Part shown: one piece after another, positions 1 through 8,839 of the stretch
Layout: each line of letters opens with the position of its first letter
Position numbering within the stretch: position 1 is the first letter of the stretch
Translations under genes and position numbers: made by a program
Source: an uncultured Clostridia bacterium
GTDB lineage: Bacteria; Bacillota; Clostridia; Monoglobales; Monoglobaceae
Direction: 5' to 3'
DNA: 64,000 nucleotides
Assembly (NCBI GenBank): GCA_947589045.1
Contig: CANQBQ010000003.1
Location: forward strand, 30,964 to 94,963
The notes under the pieces: generated by a model
Told to the model about the DNA's origin: nothing
Databases searched by the model: none
What the model saw: only the letters and a program-made list of their open reading frames with translations

Positions 1-1
1 A

Positions 2-865
2 GCGAATGTCTTAACCGACGAGTCTATGAAAAATCACAGCACCTTTAAAATAGGCGGGACGGCTGACCTGTTCCTTACTCCTCAGAGTACGGACGACGCG
101 GTAAAAGCCGTTTCGATTTTAAAAAGCCGCGGCATTCCGTTTTTTGTTCTCGGCAACGGTTCCAACCTCTTAGTCGGCGACCGCGGCATACGCGGAGCGG
201 TTTTGTGCCTCGCCAAGGCGGACGGCTTTGAGATAAACGGCACAAATGTACGCGCCGACGCGGGAATTACGCTTGCGCGGCTTGCGAACGAGGCGGCAAA
301 GAACTCTCTTACCGGTCTTGAATTTGCGGCGGGCATACCCGGTACGCTCGGCGGCGGCATTGTTATGAACGCCGGCGCATACGGAGGCGAGCTTTGCGAC
401 GTTGTGACCCGAGTGCGCTACATAGACGAAGCGGGCGAGCTTTGCGAGTGCGGCTCGGACGAGTGTAACTTTGCATATCGTACCAGCCGATTTCAGGACA
501 GCAATCTTACGATAATCGGCTGTGATATTGAGCTGAGCCGCGGCGACGAAAGCGAAATCCGCGCCCGTATGCAGGAGCTTAAACAGCAGAGAAGCGAGAA
601 ACAACCGCTTGACAAGCCGAGCGCGGGGAGCGCGTTCAAACGACCCGAAGGCTTCTTCGCGGCGAAGCTCATTGACGAGTGCGGTCTGCGCGGAGTGTCG
701 GTCGGAGGCGCCGCCGTGTCCGAAAAGCACACGGGATTTATAGTGAACAACGGCGATGCGACGGCGGCGGACGTGCGCGCGCTCATCGAGTATGTTAGGA
801 AGACGGTGCTTGAAAAAACGGGGGTATCGCTCACTCCCGAGATTAGATTTGTGGGCGAATTTTAG
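2..865 (+). CDS. murB: UDP-N-acetylenolpyruvoylglucosamine reductase, 5' truncated
   Basis: MurB is the FAD- and NADPH-dependent enzyme that reduces UDP-GlcNAc-enolpyruvate to UDP-MurNAc, the second committed step of peptidoglycan precursor synthesis in the cytoplasm. The reading frame is open to the window edge. The family signature for the N-terminal FAD domain (KNHSTFKIGG) begins at the first ATG (position 26), where the family normally has more residues before it, so the true start lies upstream. Visible motifs are the FAD-binding GNGSNLLVGD, the catalytic-serine motif AGSAFKRP and the C-terminal glutamate in TPEIRF. About 287 residues are present. It is followed 63 bp later by rapZ in the conserved murB-rapZ-whiA order. 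Confidence 0.93.
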   Translation, partial: ANVLTDESMKNHSTFKIGGTADLFLTPQSTDDAVKAVSILKSRGIPFFVLGNGSNLLVGDRGIRGAVLCLAKADGFEINGTNVRADAGITLARLANEAAKNSLTGLEFAAGIPGTLGGGIVMNAGAYGGELCDVVTRVRYIDEAGELCECGSDECNFAYRTSRFQDSNLTIIGCDIELSRGDESEIRARMQELKQQRSEKQPLDKPSAGSAFKRPEGFFAAKLIDECGLRGVSVGGAAVSEKHTGFIVNNGDATAADVRALIEYVRKTVLEKTGVSLTPEIRFVGEF

Positions 866-928
866 ACATCAAAGACACAGACCGAACGGGCTTTGCTTGG
901 CGGTTTGCGGGAAACGGAGGAAAGATTT

Positions 929-1777
929 ATGAGCCTTATAGTTATAACGGGTATGTCGGGCGCGGGAAAGTCGGTCGTAATTCATTCGCTTGAGGACTTC
1001 GGATATTTCTGCGTTGACAACATTCCGCCGCAGCTTATAGTTAAATTTGCACAGCTTTGCGACAGCTCCGAGACAATACGCAACGCCGCAATCGTGAGCG
1101 ATATGCGCGCGGGCGGAGCGAAGGAGCTTTTACGTGCGCTCGACGAGCTTGCGGAGGAGAACTACAAATACGACCTTTTGTTTCTCGAGGCGAACGACAA
1201 AACGCTTGTAGACCGTTACAAAGAGACGCGCCGCAAGCACCCGCTTTCAAAGAACGGGCTTGTAACCGACGCAATCTCCACCGAACGGCACGAGCTTGCC
1301 GAAATACGCGGACGCGCCACGCACATAATAAACACTACCGATATAAAGCCCGCGAAGCTGCGCGAGCACATACGCTCGATATATACCGACTTCGACGTTT
1401 CAAACGGGCTTTTGATAAATATAATCACGTTCGGCTACAAGCACGGAATACCGCTTGACTCCGACCTTGTTTTTGACGTGCGCTTTCTGCCCAATCCTTT
1501 CTATATAGACGAGCTCAAGCACAAAACGGGTCTTGATGAAGCGGTATCAAGCTATGTTATGAACTTTGACCAGAGCAAAAAATTTTTCGGTATGCTTCTC
1601 GATATGATAGAATACTTAATACCCTACTATCTTGACGACGGCAAATCCCAGCTTGTCGTATCGATAGGCTGTACGGGCGGACATCACCGTTCGGTAACTA
1701 TTGCCGAAGCACTTTTCAAGACTTTGAAGGAGAACGGTCACCGCGCGGTCATAACACACAGAGATATTGAGAGATAG
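929..1777 (+). CDS. rapZ: RNase adapter / nucleotide-binding protein RapZ (YvcJ)
   Basis: RapZ is a P-loop protein; in proteobacteria it controls glucosamine-6-phosphate synthase RNA levels, and in Firmicutes (YvcJ) it is a nucleotide-binding protein of less certain role. The Walker A motif GMSGAGKS lies at about residues 8-15, DNIPPQL follows, and the C-terminal signatures FDVRFLPNPFY and GCTGGHHRSV are intact. The length is 282 residues, normal for the family. I chose the ATG at 929 because GGAGG lies 8 nt upstream (916-920); an in-frame TTG at 893 has no such site. The next gene is whiA, so the yvcK gene often found between them is absent here. Confidence 0.93.
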   Translation: MSLIVITGMSGAGKSVVIHSLEDFGYFCVDNIPPQLIVKFAQLCDSSETIRNAAIVSDMRAGGAKELLRALDELAEENYKYDLLFLEANDKTLVDRYKETRRKHPLSKNGLVTDAISTERHELAEIRGRATHIINTTDIKPAKLREHIRSIYTDFDVSNGLLINIITFGYKHGIPLDSDLVFDVRFLPNPFYIDELKHKTGLDEAVSSYVMNFDQSKKFFGMLLDMIEYLIPYYLDDGKSQLVVSIGCTGGHHRSVTIAEALFKTLKENGHRAVITHRDIER

Positions 1778-1804
1778 ACCGTTCCGAAAGGAGGGGCGCG
1801 GCAT

Positions 1805-2710
1805 ATGCAGAAATCGTATTCCAGACGCACAAAGGATGAAATTTTAAATTTTGAGGTAAAAAACGACTGCTGTGCGGCGGCTCAGCTTGCGGGTATGCTG
1901 CTGTTCGGCGGGAGCGTTTCGGAGAACAAAATCAGGCTTATCAGCGAGAACTGCGCTCTCACCGATAAGTTTTGCGCGCTTTTCGAGCGCGTATTTTTAT
2001 ATAAAATCGAAACAAGGCAGGAAAAAAACTTCTATACTGCCGAGCTTTGCAATAAGGATATAATAGACCGTGTCCTCAAAACATTCGCGCTCACCGACCA
2101 GAGCGGCGGGCGGCTCATACGCCGCAGAATATCTCCCGACCTTGTGAAGAAAAAATGCTGCAAGCGCGCCTTTGTGCGCGGCGCGTTTTTGGGCGGGGCG
2201 ACCATAGTCGACCCCAACCGAAATTACAATCTCGAATTTGTAACCCACTTTCGCGGTCTGGCACGCGATTTTTCCGAGCTTCTCGGAGAGCTTTCGTTTA
2301 AAACGGGGACGGGCGAGAGAGCGGGCAACTGCGTTATATACACAAAAAACAGCGAAACGATATGCGACATTCTCGCCGCAATCGGGGCATACGGCGCGCA
2401 GATGGAAATGCTCAACGTCAAGATTGAAAAGGAGCTTCGCAACGGTATGAACCGCTCGGTAAACGGCGAAACCGCAAACTATGACAAAGCGGTGTCGGCG
2501 GCGGTCAAACAGCTTAAAGCCATTGAAAAAATAGAAAACGGTATGGGAATTAAAAATCTGCCCGATGACCTGCGCGACCTTGCCTATATGCGTATCAAAC
2601 ACAAGGACGCGCCTCTTTCGGAGCTTGGCGCGCTTTTGTCTCCTCCGCTCACAAAATCGGGCGTGAGCCACAGAATGAAGCGGCTTATGGATATAGCGGA
2701 CAAAAACTGA
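1805..2710 (+). CDS. whiA: WhiA DNA-binding protein (LAGLIDADG-like plus HTH)
   Basis: WhiA is a DNA-binding protein conserved in Gram-positive bacteria. It controls sporulation division in actinomycetes and affects cell division and chromosome segregation in Bacillus. The 301-residue protein has the WhiA N-terminal region (VKNDCCAAAQLAGMLLFGG), a degenerate LAGLIDADG homing-endonuclease-like fold, and a C-terminal helix-turn-helix ending in PLTKSGVSHRMKRL. AAAGGAGG precedes the ATG. It is 27 bp downstream of rapZ and upstream of dnaE, an order common in Clostridia. Confidence 0.93.
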   Translation: MQKSYSRRTKDEILNFEVKNDCCAAAQLAGMLLFGGSVSENKIRLISENCALTDKFCALFERVFLYKIETRQEKNFYTAELCNKDIIDRVLKTFALTDQSGGRLIRRRISPDLVKKKCCKRAFVRGAFLGGATIVDPNRNYNLEFVTHFRGLARDFSELLGELSFKTGTGERAGNCVIYTKNSETICDILAAIGAYGAQMEMLNVKIEKELRNGMNRSVNGETANYDKAVSAAVKQLKAIEKIENGMGIKNLPDDLRDLAYMRIKHKDAPLSELGALLSPPLTKSGVSHRMKRLMDIADKN

Positions 2711-2760
2711 TTAAATCCATTTAAAATCATATAAAACCATTAGAGAAAAGAGGTGAGATT

Positions 2761-5700
2761 ATGTCTTTCGTACATCTGCATACGCACACCGCGTACAGCC
2801 TGCTCGACGGCGCGGGAACAATTCCGAAAATTTTAGACCGTGCCAAACAGCTCGGGCAGACCGCTATGGCGATAACCGACCACGGCAATATGTACGGTGT
2901 GATAGAGTTTTATAAATACGCGAAGTCAATCGGCATAAAGCCGATACTCGGCTGCGAGGTATATCTCGCGGCGCGAACCCGTTTTGACAAAGAGCATCCG
3001 TTCGACGCCAAGCGTTACCACCTCATTCTTCTTGCGAAAAACAATACAGGCTATAAAAATCTAATGAAGATTGTTTCGGCGGGCTTTACCGAGGGCTTCT
3101 ACTACAAGCCCCGCGTCGATTTTGACCTGCTCCGTGAAAATTCGGAGGGGCTTATAGCTCTTTCGGGCTGTATGTACGGCATAATCTCTCAGAAAATACT
3201 CGGCGGAGACTACGACGGCGCAAAGGCGGACGCGCTGAAGCTCTCGAAAATTTTCGGCGACGGCAACTTTTATATTGAAATACAAAACCACGGGCTGAGA
3301 GACCAGCTATATTTAAACCACGGGCTTATTCGTCTCTCAAAAGAGCTTTCACTGCCGCTCGCGGCGACCAATGATATACATTATGTAAACAAAGAAAACG
3401 CGGAAATTCAAGATATACTTATGTGCATACAGACAATGAAAACGCTTGACGACCCCGACCGCGTAAAAATGGAGTCTCAGGAGCTTTATGTAAAGTCAGA
3501 GGACGAGATGCGGGAGCTGTTCCCCAACCTCCCCGAAGCGTTTGACAACACGCAGAAAATTGCGGATATGTGCGACGTTACAATCAGCTTTGACAGGCAG
3601 CCTCTGCCGCTTTTTGACGTTCCCGACGGATATACCTCAAAGCAATATTTAAGGGAGCTTTGCGAAAAAGGCTTTGCCGAGCGTTACGACAGTGCCGACG
3701 AAAAGGCGCGCCGTCAGCTTGAATATGAGCTTTCGGTTATTGAGGATATGGGTTTTGTGGACTATTTTCTGATAGTTTGGGACTTCATAAAATACGCCAA
3801 GCAAAACGGAATAACGGTAGGTCCCGGGCGAGGCTCGGCGGCGGGCTCGGTGGTCTCCTACTGTCTCGACATAACCACGATAGACCCTATGAAGTTCGGG
3901 CTGTTCTTCGAGCGTTTCCTAAACCCCGAGCGTATTTCGATGCCCGATATTGACACCGACTTCAGCCCCGAGGGCAGACCGCGCGTAATAGAGTACATTA
4001 TAAATAAATACGGTTCCTCAAACGCCGCGCAGATAATCACGTTCGGAACGCTTGCCGCGAAGCAGGCAATACGCGACGTGGGGCGCGTACTTAACGTGCC
4101 GCTCCGTATGGTGGACAAAATCACGTCGCAAATCCCGTTTGCGCCGAAAATCACGATTGAGGACGCGCTTAAAACAAGCTCGGGCTTTGCCGAGCTTTAC
4201 AGGTCGGATGAAACCACAAAGCGGGTCGTTGATATTGCGCGCGAGATTGAGGGTTTGCCGCGCAACGCCTCGACACACGCGGCGGGCGTTGTTATAACCC
4301 GCGCCCCGCTCGTCGAGCATATCCCCGTCCAATGCAACGAAGGCACCGTAACCACGCAGTTCCCGATGACGGTCGTAGAGGAGTTGGGGCTTCTCAAAAT
4401 GGACATTCTGGGGCTTAACAACCTCACTATTATCAGAAACGCGGTGGAGAACATCAAAAAGACCAAGGGCATTGAGATTGACTTAAACCGCCTGGACTAC
4501 TCCGACGCAAAGACCTATCAAATGATTTCCCGCGGAGACACGGACGGCATCTTTCAGCTTGAGTCGCCCGGTATGAAGCGCTTTCTGACCGAGCTTAAGC
4601 CAAGCTGTCTTGAAGATATAATCGCGGGTATCGCGCTCTACCGCCCGGGTCCTATGGACTCTATCCCAAGATACATCGAAAACAAGCACAATCCGCACAA
4701 GATAGTTTACAAGCACCCCGCTCTTGAGCCGATTTTAAACGTGACCTACGGCTGTATCGTGTACCAGGAGCAGGTTATGCAGATAGTACGCACCCTCGGC
4801 GGATTTTCTCTCGGACGCGCCGACCTTGTGCGAAAGGCTATGTCCAAAAAGAAATCCGACGTTATGCGCGAGGAACGGCAGAACTTCATATACGGACTCA
4901 GTGACGAAAACGGCAACGAGATAATATCCGGCGCGGTCAAAAACGGAATTGACGAAAAGACCGCCGCCGAAATTTTCGACGAGATGCAGTCGTTTGCGTC
5001 ATACGCCTTTAACAAGGCGCATGCGGCGGCTTACTCCTACGTCGCATATCAGACCGCGTGGCTCAAATGCCACTACCCCGCCGAGTTCTTCGCGGCGCTT
5101 TTGTCCGCGACACTCGGACGCGCGGACAAAATAGAAAAATATATCGGCGGCGCGGCTAAGTACGGCATACGTCTGCTTCCGTCCGACATAAACGAAAGCG
5201 GCGTATCATTTACGGTAACGCCCGACGGCAACATCAGATACGGGCTCGGAGCAGTAAAGAACATAGGAACAGGCTTTATCGAGGATATGGAGGCGGAGCG
5301 CGCCAAGAACGGACGGTTTATGTCGTTCACCGACTTCTGCCACCGAATGGCGGACAAAAAGCTCACCAAAAAAATTGCGGAAGGTCTTATAGAGTGCGGC
5401 GCGTTTGACGGTATGAAGCTGTCGCGCAACGCGCTTATGGCAAATTACGAGAGAATAGTTGACGGCGCGGTCGCGCAGAGCAGAAACACCGCGGCGGGTC
5501 AGCTCAGTATATTTGACGCACTCGGCGACAATTCATATTTAAAAGACGATTTTGCGGAGGCTCCGACCGCCGAGAGCGGCGGCAAGCTGTACCTCCGCTT
5601 AAACTCGACCGACAGCGGCAAATACACCGCCATAAAACGCTATATTTCAAATACCAACGGAAATGTTCCGGTCTATATAAACTATGCCGACTCCAAAAAG

Positions 5701-5808
5701 ACAATGCTCGCGCCGAGCAATATGTGGGTCTTTGAGGGCAGCGAGGTTATAGACAGGCTCTCTCGTCTGCTCGGCGAGGAAAACGTAAAATTCGTCAAAA
5801 AAGGGTGA
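2761..5808 (+). CDS. dnaE: DNA polymerase III alpha subunit, DnaE type, lacking the usual OB-fold region
   Basis: This is a replicative or lesion-bypass C-family polymerase. It starts with a PHP domain (HLHTHTAYSLLDGAG, ITDHGNMYG), then has the catalytic palm with GPGRGSAAGS and the aspartate motif PDIDTDF, then the helix-hairpin region (FASYAFNKAHAAAYSYVAYQ). A clamp-binding motif QLSIF is present near residue 917. At 1015 residues it is about 100-150 residues shorter than usual DnaE. After QLSIF the sequence goes almost directly to the C-terminal domain (KLYLRLNSTDSGK). The segment that normally carries YLSGHPL and the OB fold is not there. The frame is continuous, with no sign of a frameshift. 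Confidence 0.93.
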   Translation: MSFVHLHTHTAYSLLDGAGTIPKILDRAKQLGQTAMAITDHGNMYGVIEFYKYAKSIGIKPILGCEVYLAARTRFDKEHPFDAKRYHLILLAKNNTGYKNLMKIVSAGFTEGFYYKPRVDFDLLRENSEGLIALSGCMYGIISQKILGGDYDGAKADALKLSKIFGDGNFYIEIQNHGLRDQLYLNHGLIRLSKELSLPLAATNDIHYVNKENAEIQDILMCIQTMKTLDDPDRVKMESQELYVKSEDEMRELFPNLPEAFDNTQKIADMCDVTISFDRQPLPLFDVPDGYTSKQYLRELCEKGFAERYDSADEKARRQLEYELSVIEDMGFVDYFLIVWDFIKYAKQNGITVGPGRGSAAGSVVSYCLDITTIDPMKFGLFFERFLNPERISMPDIDTDFSPEGRPRVIEYIINKYGSSNAAQIITFGTLAAKQAIRDVGRVLNVPLRMVDKITSQIPFAPKITIEDALKTSSGFAELYRSDETTKRVVDIAREIEGLPRNASTHAAGVVITRAPLVEHIPVQCNEGTVTTQFPMTVVEELGLLKMDILGLNNLTIIRNAVENIKKTKGIEIDLNRLDYSDAKTYQMISRGDTDGIFQLESPGMKRFLTELKPSCLEDIIAGIALYRPGPMDSIPRYIENKHNPHKIVYKHPALEPILNVTYGCIVYQEQVMQIVRTLGGFSLGRADLVRKAMSKKKSDVMREERQNFIYGLSDENGNEIISGAVKNGIDEKTAAEIFDEMQSFASYAFNKAHAAAYSYVAYQTAWLKCHYPAEFFAALLSATLGRADKIEKYIGGAAKYGIRLLPSDINESGVSFTVTPDGNIRYGLGAVKNIGTGFIEDMEAERAKNGRFMSFTDFCHRMADKKLTKKIAEGLIECGAFDGMKLSRNALMANYERIVDGAVAQSRNTAAGQLSIFDALGDNSYLKDDFAEAPTAESGGKLYLRLNSTDSGKYTAIKRYISNTNGNVPVYINYADSKKTMLAPSNMWVFEGSEVIDRLSRLLGEENVKFVKKG

Positions 5809-5814
5809 CGGCGT

Positions 5815-6036
5815 ATGAGGCTCAGCGAGGTCAAAGCGGGAAGGTCGTTTAGAATAATTTCAATACCCGACGACGAGATAAGGGTGCGTGCGATACGCCT
5901 CGGAATGTTCGAGGGCGCAGACGCAGAGTGTATTTTCAAAATCAGCGGAGGTCCCGTTATGCTCAGCGTCGGAGGTCAGGAAATCGCGGTGGGAAATCCG
6001 CTCGCGGAAAAAATAATCGTGAACTTAAGAAAATAA
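5815..6036 (+). CDS. feoA: FeoA-like SH3-domain protein
   Basis: This 73-residue cytoplasmic protein is a single FeoA SH3-like domain: MRLSEVKAG at the start, VRAIRLGMFEGA in the middle, MLSVGGQEIAVG near the end. FeoA supports FeoB-dependent ferrous iron uptake. The gene starts 6 bp after dnaE, so it probably shares that transcript, and it lies just upstream of feoB, which fixes the functional call. The ribosome site is weak (GGGTGACGGCGT before the ATG), consistent with translational coupling to dnaE. Confidence 0.88.
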   Translation: MRLSEVKAGRSFRIISIPDDEIRVRAIRLGMFEGADAECIFKISGGPVMLSVGGQEIAVGNPLAEKIIVNLRK

Positions 6037-6063
6037 AACCAATAAAATAAATTTAACAATAAA

Positions 6064-6103
6064 CAAAAGACATACCAAATTTTTCGGGAGGGAATGTCTT
6101 TTG
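6064..6103 (+). promoter_or_regulatory. Perfect 10-bp inverted repeat enclosing the feoB ribosome site and start codon
   Basis: CAAAAGACAT at 6064-6073 is exactly complementary to ATGTCTTTTG at 6094-6103. In RNA this would form a 10-bp hairpin with a 20-nt loop. The feoB Shine-Dalgarno run GGGAGGG (6087-6092) sits in the loop and the TTG start codon (6101-6103) sits in the 3' strand of the stem. This could hold feoB translation in check, or at DNA level be an operator. The pairing is directly visible; the regulatory role is inference. Confidence 0.5.
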
Positions 6104-7906
6104 TTTAATTTTACGCGAAAAGAGCAAACCATAGTATTCGTCGGCAACCCCAACGTCGGGAAGTCGGTTTTTTTCGGCGCGTTTACAGGCGTATACGTCG
6201 AGGTCTCGAACTTTGCGGGTACGACCGTCGAAACGGCTTCGGGCAAATGGCGCGGCAAAGCCGTGACGGACACGCCCGGAATATATGGGATATCCGACTT
6301 TAACGACGAGGAAAGCGTGGCAAGAGACGTAATTTTAAGCGGAGACATTATAATAAATGTGGTGGACGCGCTGCACCTGAAGCGTGATTTGTTTCTGACG
6401 AGGCAGCTCATAGATATGGGCAAGAGGGTAATAGTATGCCTGAATATGATGGACGAGGTGCGCCGCCTTAAAATCAAAATAGACGCGGAACTTCTCTCAG
6501 AGCGGCTCGGCGTGCCCGTAATTCCCGCCTCCGCGCTTCGCGGGGAGGGAATTGAGGAGCTTCAAAACGCGGTGGAGGACGCCTGCGTCGGAAACATTAT
6601 GCCGATTATTTTAAAGCATAAGAATATTGCCGAAAGCTATGCCGACGTCGTACTGCTCCTCGAAGGCGACGAAGCTACGCTCAAAAAATACCGCCGCACC
6701 GACCTCGGTATGCGCGAGGAAATCTATTCTCTGCGTCGGAAGCTGGCGGACAAAATTGCGGACGAGGTGACCGCAAAAAGCGCAAAAAATTTTGATTTGT
6801 CCGAAAAAATCGGCAGACTTTTGCTTCGCCCCGCCTTCGGATTTCCGTTTCTTATAATTTGTCTTATCCTGATATTTTGGTTTGTAGGCTACATAGCGGC
6901 GCAGGTCGTCGCCGACTTCACGCGCGGAGTAATTATGGAGGGCATATACCGACCGTTTATAGTGAACTTAATATCAAAATTTATTCCGAACGGAACATTT
7001 TTCAGCGAGCTGTTCATCGGCGAGTTCGGCATCCTCACAATGACTCCGATATGCGTTATCGGGCTTTTGACCCCTCTCGTCGCGGCGTTTTATCTTATGC
7101 TCTCCCTGCTTGAGGATTCGGGCTGTATACCGAGAATTGCCGTTTTGCTAGACCGCAGTCTGTCAAAGATAGGTCTTAACGGACGCGCAATAATCCCGCT
7201 CATCTTAGGCTTCGGGTGCGTCACCGCCGCCACGGTTTCGACCCGTCTGCTCTCAACGCGCCGCGAAAAAATGATTGCCACCGCGCTTCTCGGAATAACC
7301 ATACCCTGCTCAGCGCAGATAGGTATAATAGTCGGCGCGCTGGCTCCGCTCGGCGCCTTTGTATGTCTGATATACGCGATGACGATAGGCGCGGTATTTA
7401 TAATCACGGGCACGGTTTTAAACCGCATCCTGCCCGGCGACTCGTCTGTTCTTCTTATAGAGCTTCCACGTATGAGAATACCGTCTCCGAAGAACGTGCT
7501 AAAAAAGACGCTCTCCAAAACCGAGGGCTTTATAAGCGAGGCGGCAGGGGTCTTTATTGTCGGCTCGGCGGTATTGAGCGTCTTAAAATACAGCGGTCTG
7601 CTCGGCAGCATAATAACCGCCGCCGAGCCTTTGATAAGCGGCATACTGAAGCTCCCGCGCGAGGCGGCTTACGCCTTTATTATGGGAATACTTAGGCGCG
7701 ATTTCGGCGTTGCGGGGCTTACCGGCATAGTTATGACTCCGAAGCAGACCCTTACCGCTATGACCACGCTGACGCTTTTCGTGCCCTGCATAGCGAGCGT
7801 TTTGGTGATGTTTAAGGAACGCTCCAAAGCGGAAGCGGCGGCAATATGGATTTCCGGCTTTATTATCGCGCTCACGGTCGGCGGCATTATGGCTCACGTT
7901 ATGTAA
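6101..7906 (+). CDS. feoB: Ferrous iron transport protein B
   Basis: FeoB is the membrane Fe(II) permease with an N-terminal G domain. G motifs are visible in order: G1 GNPNVGKS, G3 DTPGIYG, G4 NMMD and G5 SALRG. The C-terminal half has hydrophobic segments with the two Gate signatures (ILGFGCVTAATVSTRLL followed by PCSAQIGI, and MGILRRDFGVAGL), which carry the conserved cysteines. At 601 residues it is shorter than the 700-800 typical of FeoB. The start is TTG with GGGAGGG 8 nt upstream; no ATG in frame is close to a ribosome site. It lies 64 bp after feoA. Confidence 0.93.
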   Translation: MFNFTRKEQTIVFVGNPNVGKSVFFGAFTGVYVEVSNFAGTTVETASGKWRGKAVTDTPGIYGISDFNDEESVARDVILSGDIIINVVDALHLKRDLFLTRQLIDMGKRVIVCLNMMDEVRRLKIKIDAELLSERLGVPVIPASALRGEGIEELQNAVEDACVGNIMPIILKHKNIAESYADVVLLLEGDEATLKKYRRTDLGMREEIYSLRRKLADKIADEVTAKSAKNFDLSEKIGRLLLRPAFGFPFLIICLILIFWFVGYIAAQVVADFTRGVIMEGIYRPFIVNLISKFIPNGTFFSELFIGEFGILTMTPICVIGLLTPLVAAFYLMLSLLEDSGCIPRIAVLLDRSLSKIGLNGRAIIPLILGFGCVTAATVSTRLLSTRREKMIATALLGITIPCSAQIGIIVGALAPLGAFVCLIYAMTIGAVFIITGTVLNRILPGDSSVLLIELPRMRIPSPKNVLKKTLSKTEGFISEAAGVFIVGSAVLSVLKYSGLLGSIITAAEPLISGILKLPREAAYAFIMGILRRDFGVAGLTGIVMTPKQTLTAMTTLTLFVPCIASVLVMFKERSKAEAAAIWISGFIIALTVGGIMAHVM

Positions 7907-7967
7907 ACTTATCTTGCTATTTTCGGGGCAGGATTTTTAAAGAGGCAGACCAAAAAGCAATCACATA

Positions 7968-7996
7968 TTGATTTTTTGCGTCGGATATGGTAGAAT
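7968..7996 (+). promoter_or_regulatory. Candidate sigma-A promoter for the zinc-motif lipoprotein
   Basis: TTGATT at 7968-7973 and TAGAAT at 7991-7996 are separated by 17 nt, and transcription would begin about 45 nt before the lipoprotein start codon. Assigned by consensus match only. Confidence 0.5.
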
Positions 7997-8046
7997 TATT
8001 TTATTACAGAGAATTTAATTCTCGCGGAATTGTAAGGGGTAATACT

Positions 8047-8754
8047 ATGAAAAGTTTGCGAAAAGGTTTTTTGTTCACTCTGCTTACCGTATTACTTTCG
8101 GCGCTGCTGATTTTTATGGCGGGCTGTTCCGACTCCCCGGGCAGTGAGAGCGAGCCAAGCAAAAGTGCCGACACCGATACATATGTCGCCGACGATGACG
8201 ACGACAGCTATTCAAATAAGAGCGGCAGCTCGTCAGACAGCGGCAAGTCAAGCGGTTCGTCCGAAAAATGCGAAGTTTGCTCGGGCAGCGGAAAAATCAA
8301 GTGCACGTGGTGCGACGGCACGGGAACAATGCACGTTGCCGATGTCTCTTACAGCTGCAACAGCTGCAGCGGCACAGGCAAAGCGAACTGCTACGCCTGT
8401 TCGGGTACCGGCGTAAAGAGAACGCAAAGCGACAGTTCGTCAAATGCCGGAGTACCGGGCGGTTCGGGTGTATACGGCGGCGGCTCGGGTGTGTACGGCG
8501 GCGGCTCGGGTACATACGGCGGCTCTTCGGGTGTGTACGGCGGCTCAACGGGTACGGTCTGCCCCGCATGCGGCGGAAGGGGAAAGACAGTATGCAGCTC
8601 CTGTCACGGTTCGGGTTATCTGGGCAGTACGAACAGTGCGCCGAATTACGGCTACGGCGGCTCGTCAACATACTCCACCAAAACAAGGTGCGCCCGTTGC
8701 AACGGAACGGGGCTGGCGGACTGTATGCGATGCTTTGGCGACGGAATTTTATAA
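8047..8754 (+). CDS. Secreted lipoprotein with eight DnaJ-type CxxCxGxG motifs
   Basis: The 235-residue product begins with a lipoprotein signal (MKSLRKGFLFTLLTVLLSAL, lipobox MAGC), so it should be anchored outside the membrane. A Ser/Asp-rich linker follows, then two blocks of DnaJ central-domain zinc motifs. Block 1 has CEVCSGSG, CTWCDGTG, CNSCSGTG and CYACSGTG; block 2 has CPACGGRG, CSSCHGSG, CARCNGTG and CMRCFGDG. Between them lie four short Gly-Tyr-Ser repeats of the type GVYGGGS. No J domain is present. Eight half-sites could bind four zinc ions. The start at 8047 has AAGGGG upstream and gives the signal peptide. Function is unknown; extracytoplasmic metal binding or redox chaperoning are guesses. 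Confidence 0.8.
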   Translation: MKSLRKGFLFTLLTVLLSALLIFMAGCSDSPGSESEPSKSADTDTYVADDDDDSYSNKSGSSSDSGKSSGSSEKCEVCSGSGKIKCTWCDGTGTMHVADVSYSCNSCSGTGKANCYACSGTGVKRTQSDSSSNAGVPGGSGVYGGGSGVYGGGSGTYGGSSGVYGGSTGTVCPACGGRGKTVCSSCHGSGYLGSTNSAPNYGYGGSSTYSTKTRCARCNGTGLADCMRCFGDGIL

Positions 8755-8793
8755 TTCAATTTTCGCATATTGTTTTGAAAGTGTAATATTTAT

Positions 8794-8828
8794 AAAAAAT
8801 ACGGCTGTTTTGCACAGCCGTATTTTTT
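8794..8828. terminator. Bidirectional intrinsic terminator between convergent genes
   Basis: AAATACGGCTGT and ACAGCCGTATTT form a 12-bp stem with runs of A on the left and T on the right. It can serve the lipoprotein gene on the plus strand and the BlaR-like gene on the minus strand. Confidence 0.85.
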
Positions 8829-8839
8829 ATTGTTAATCG

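Noticed and set aside
2002..2442. Long minus-strand open frames under whiA and many other genes
   Set aside because: They run antisense to clearly identified genes and lack ribosome sites or family motifs.
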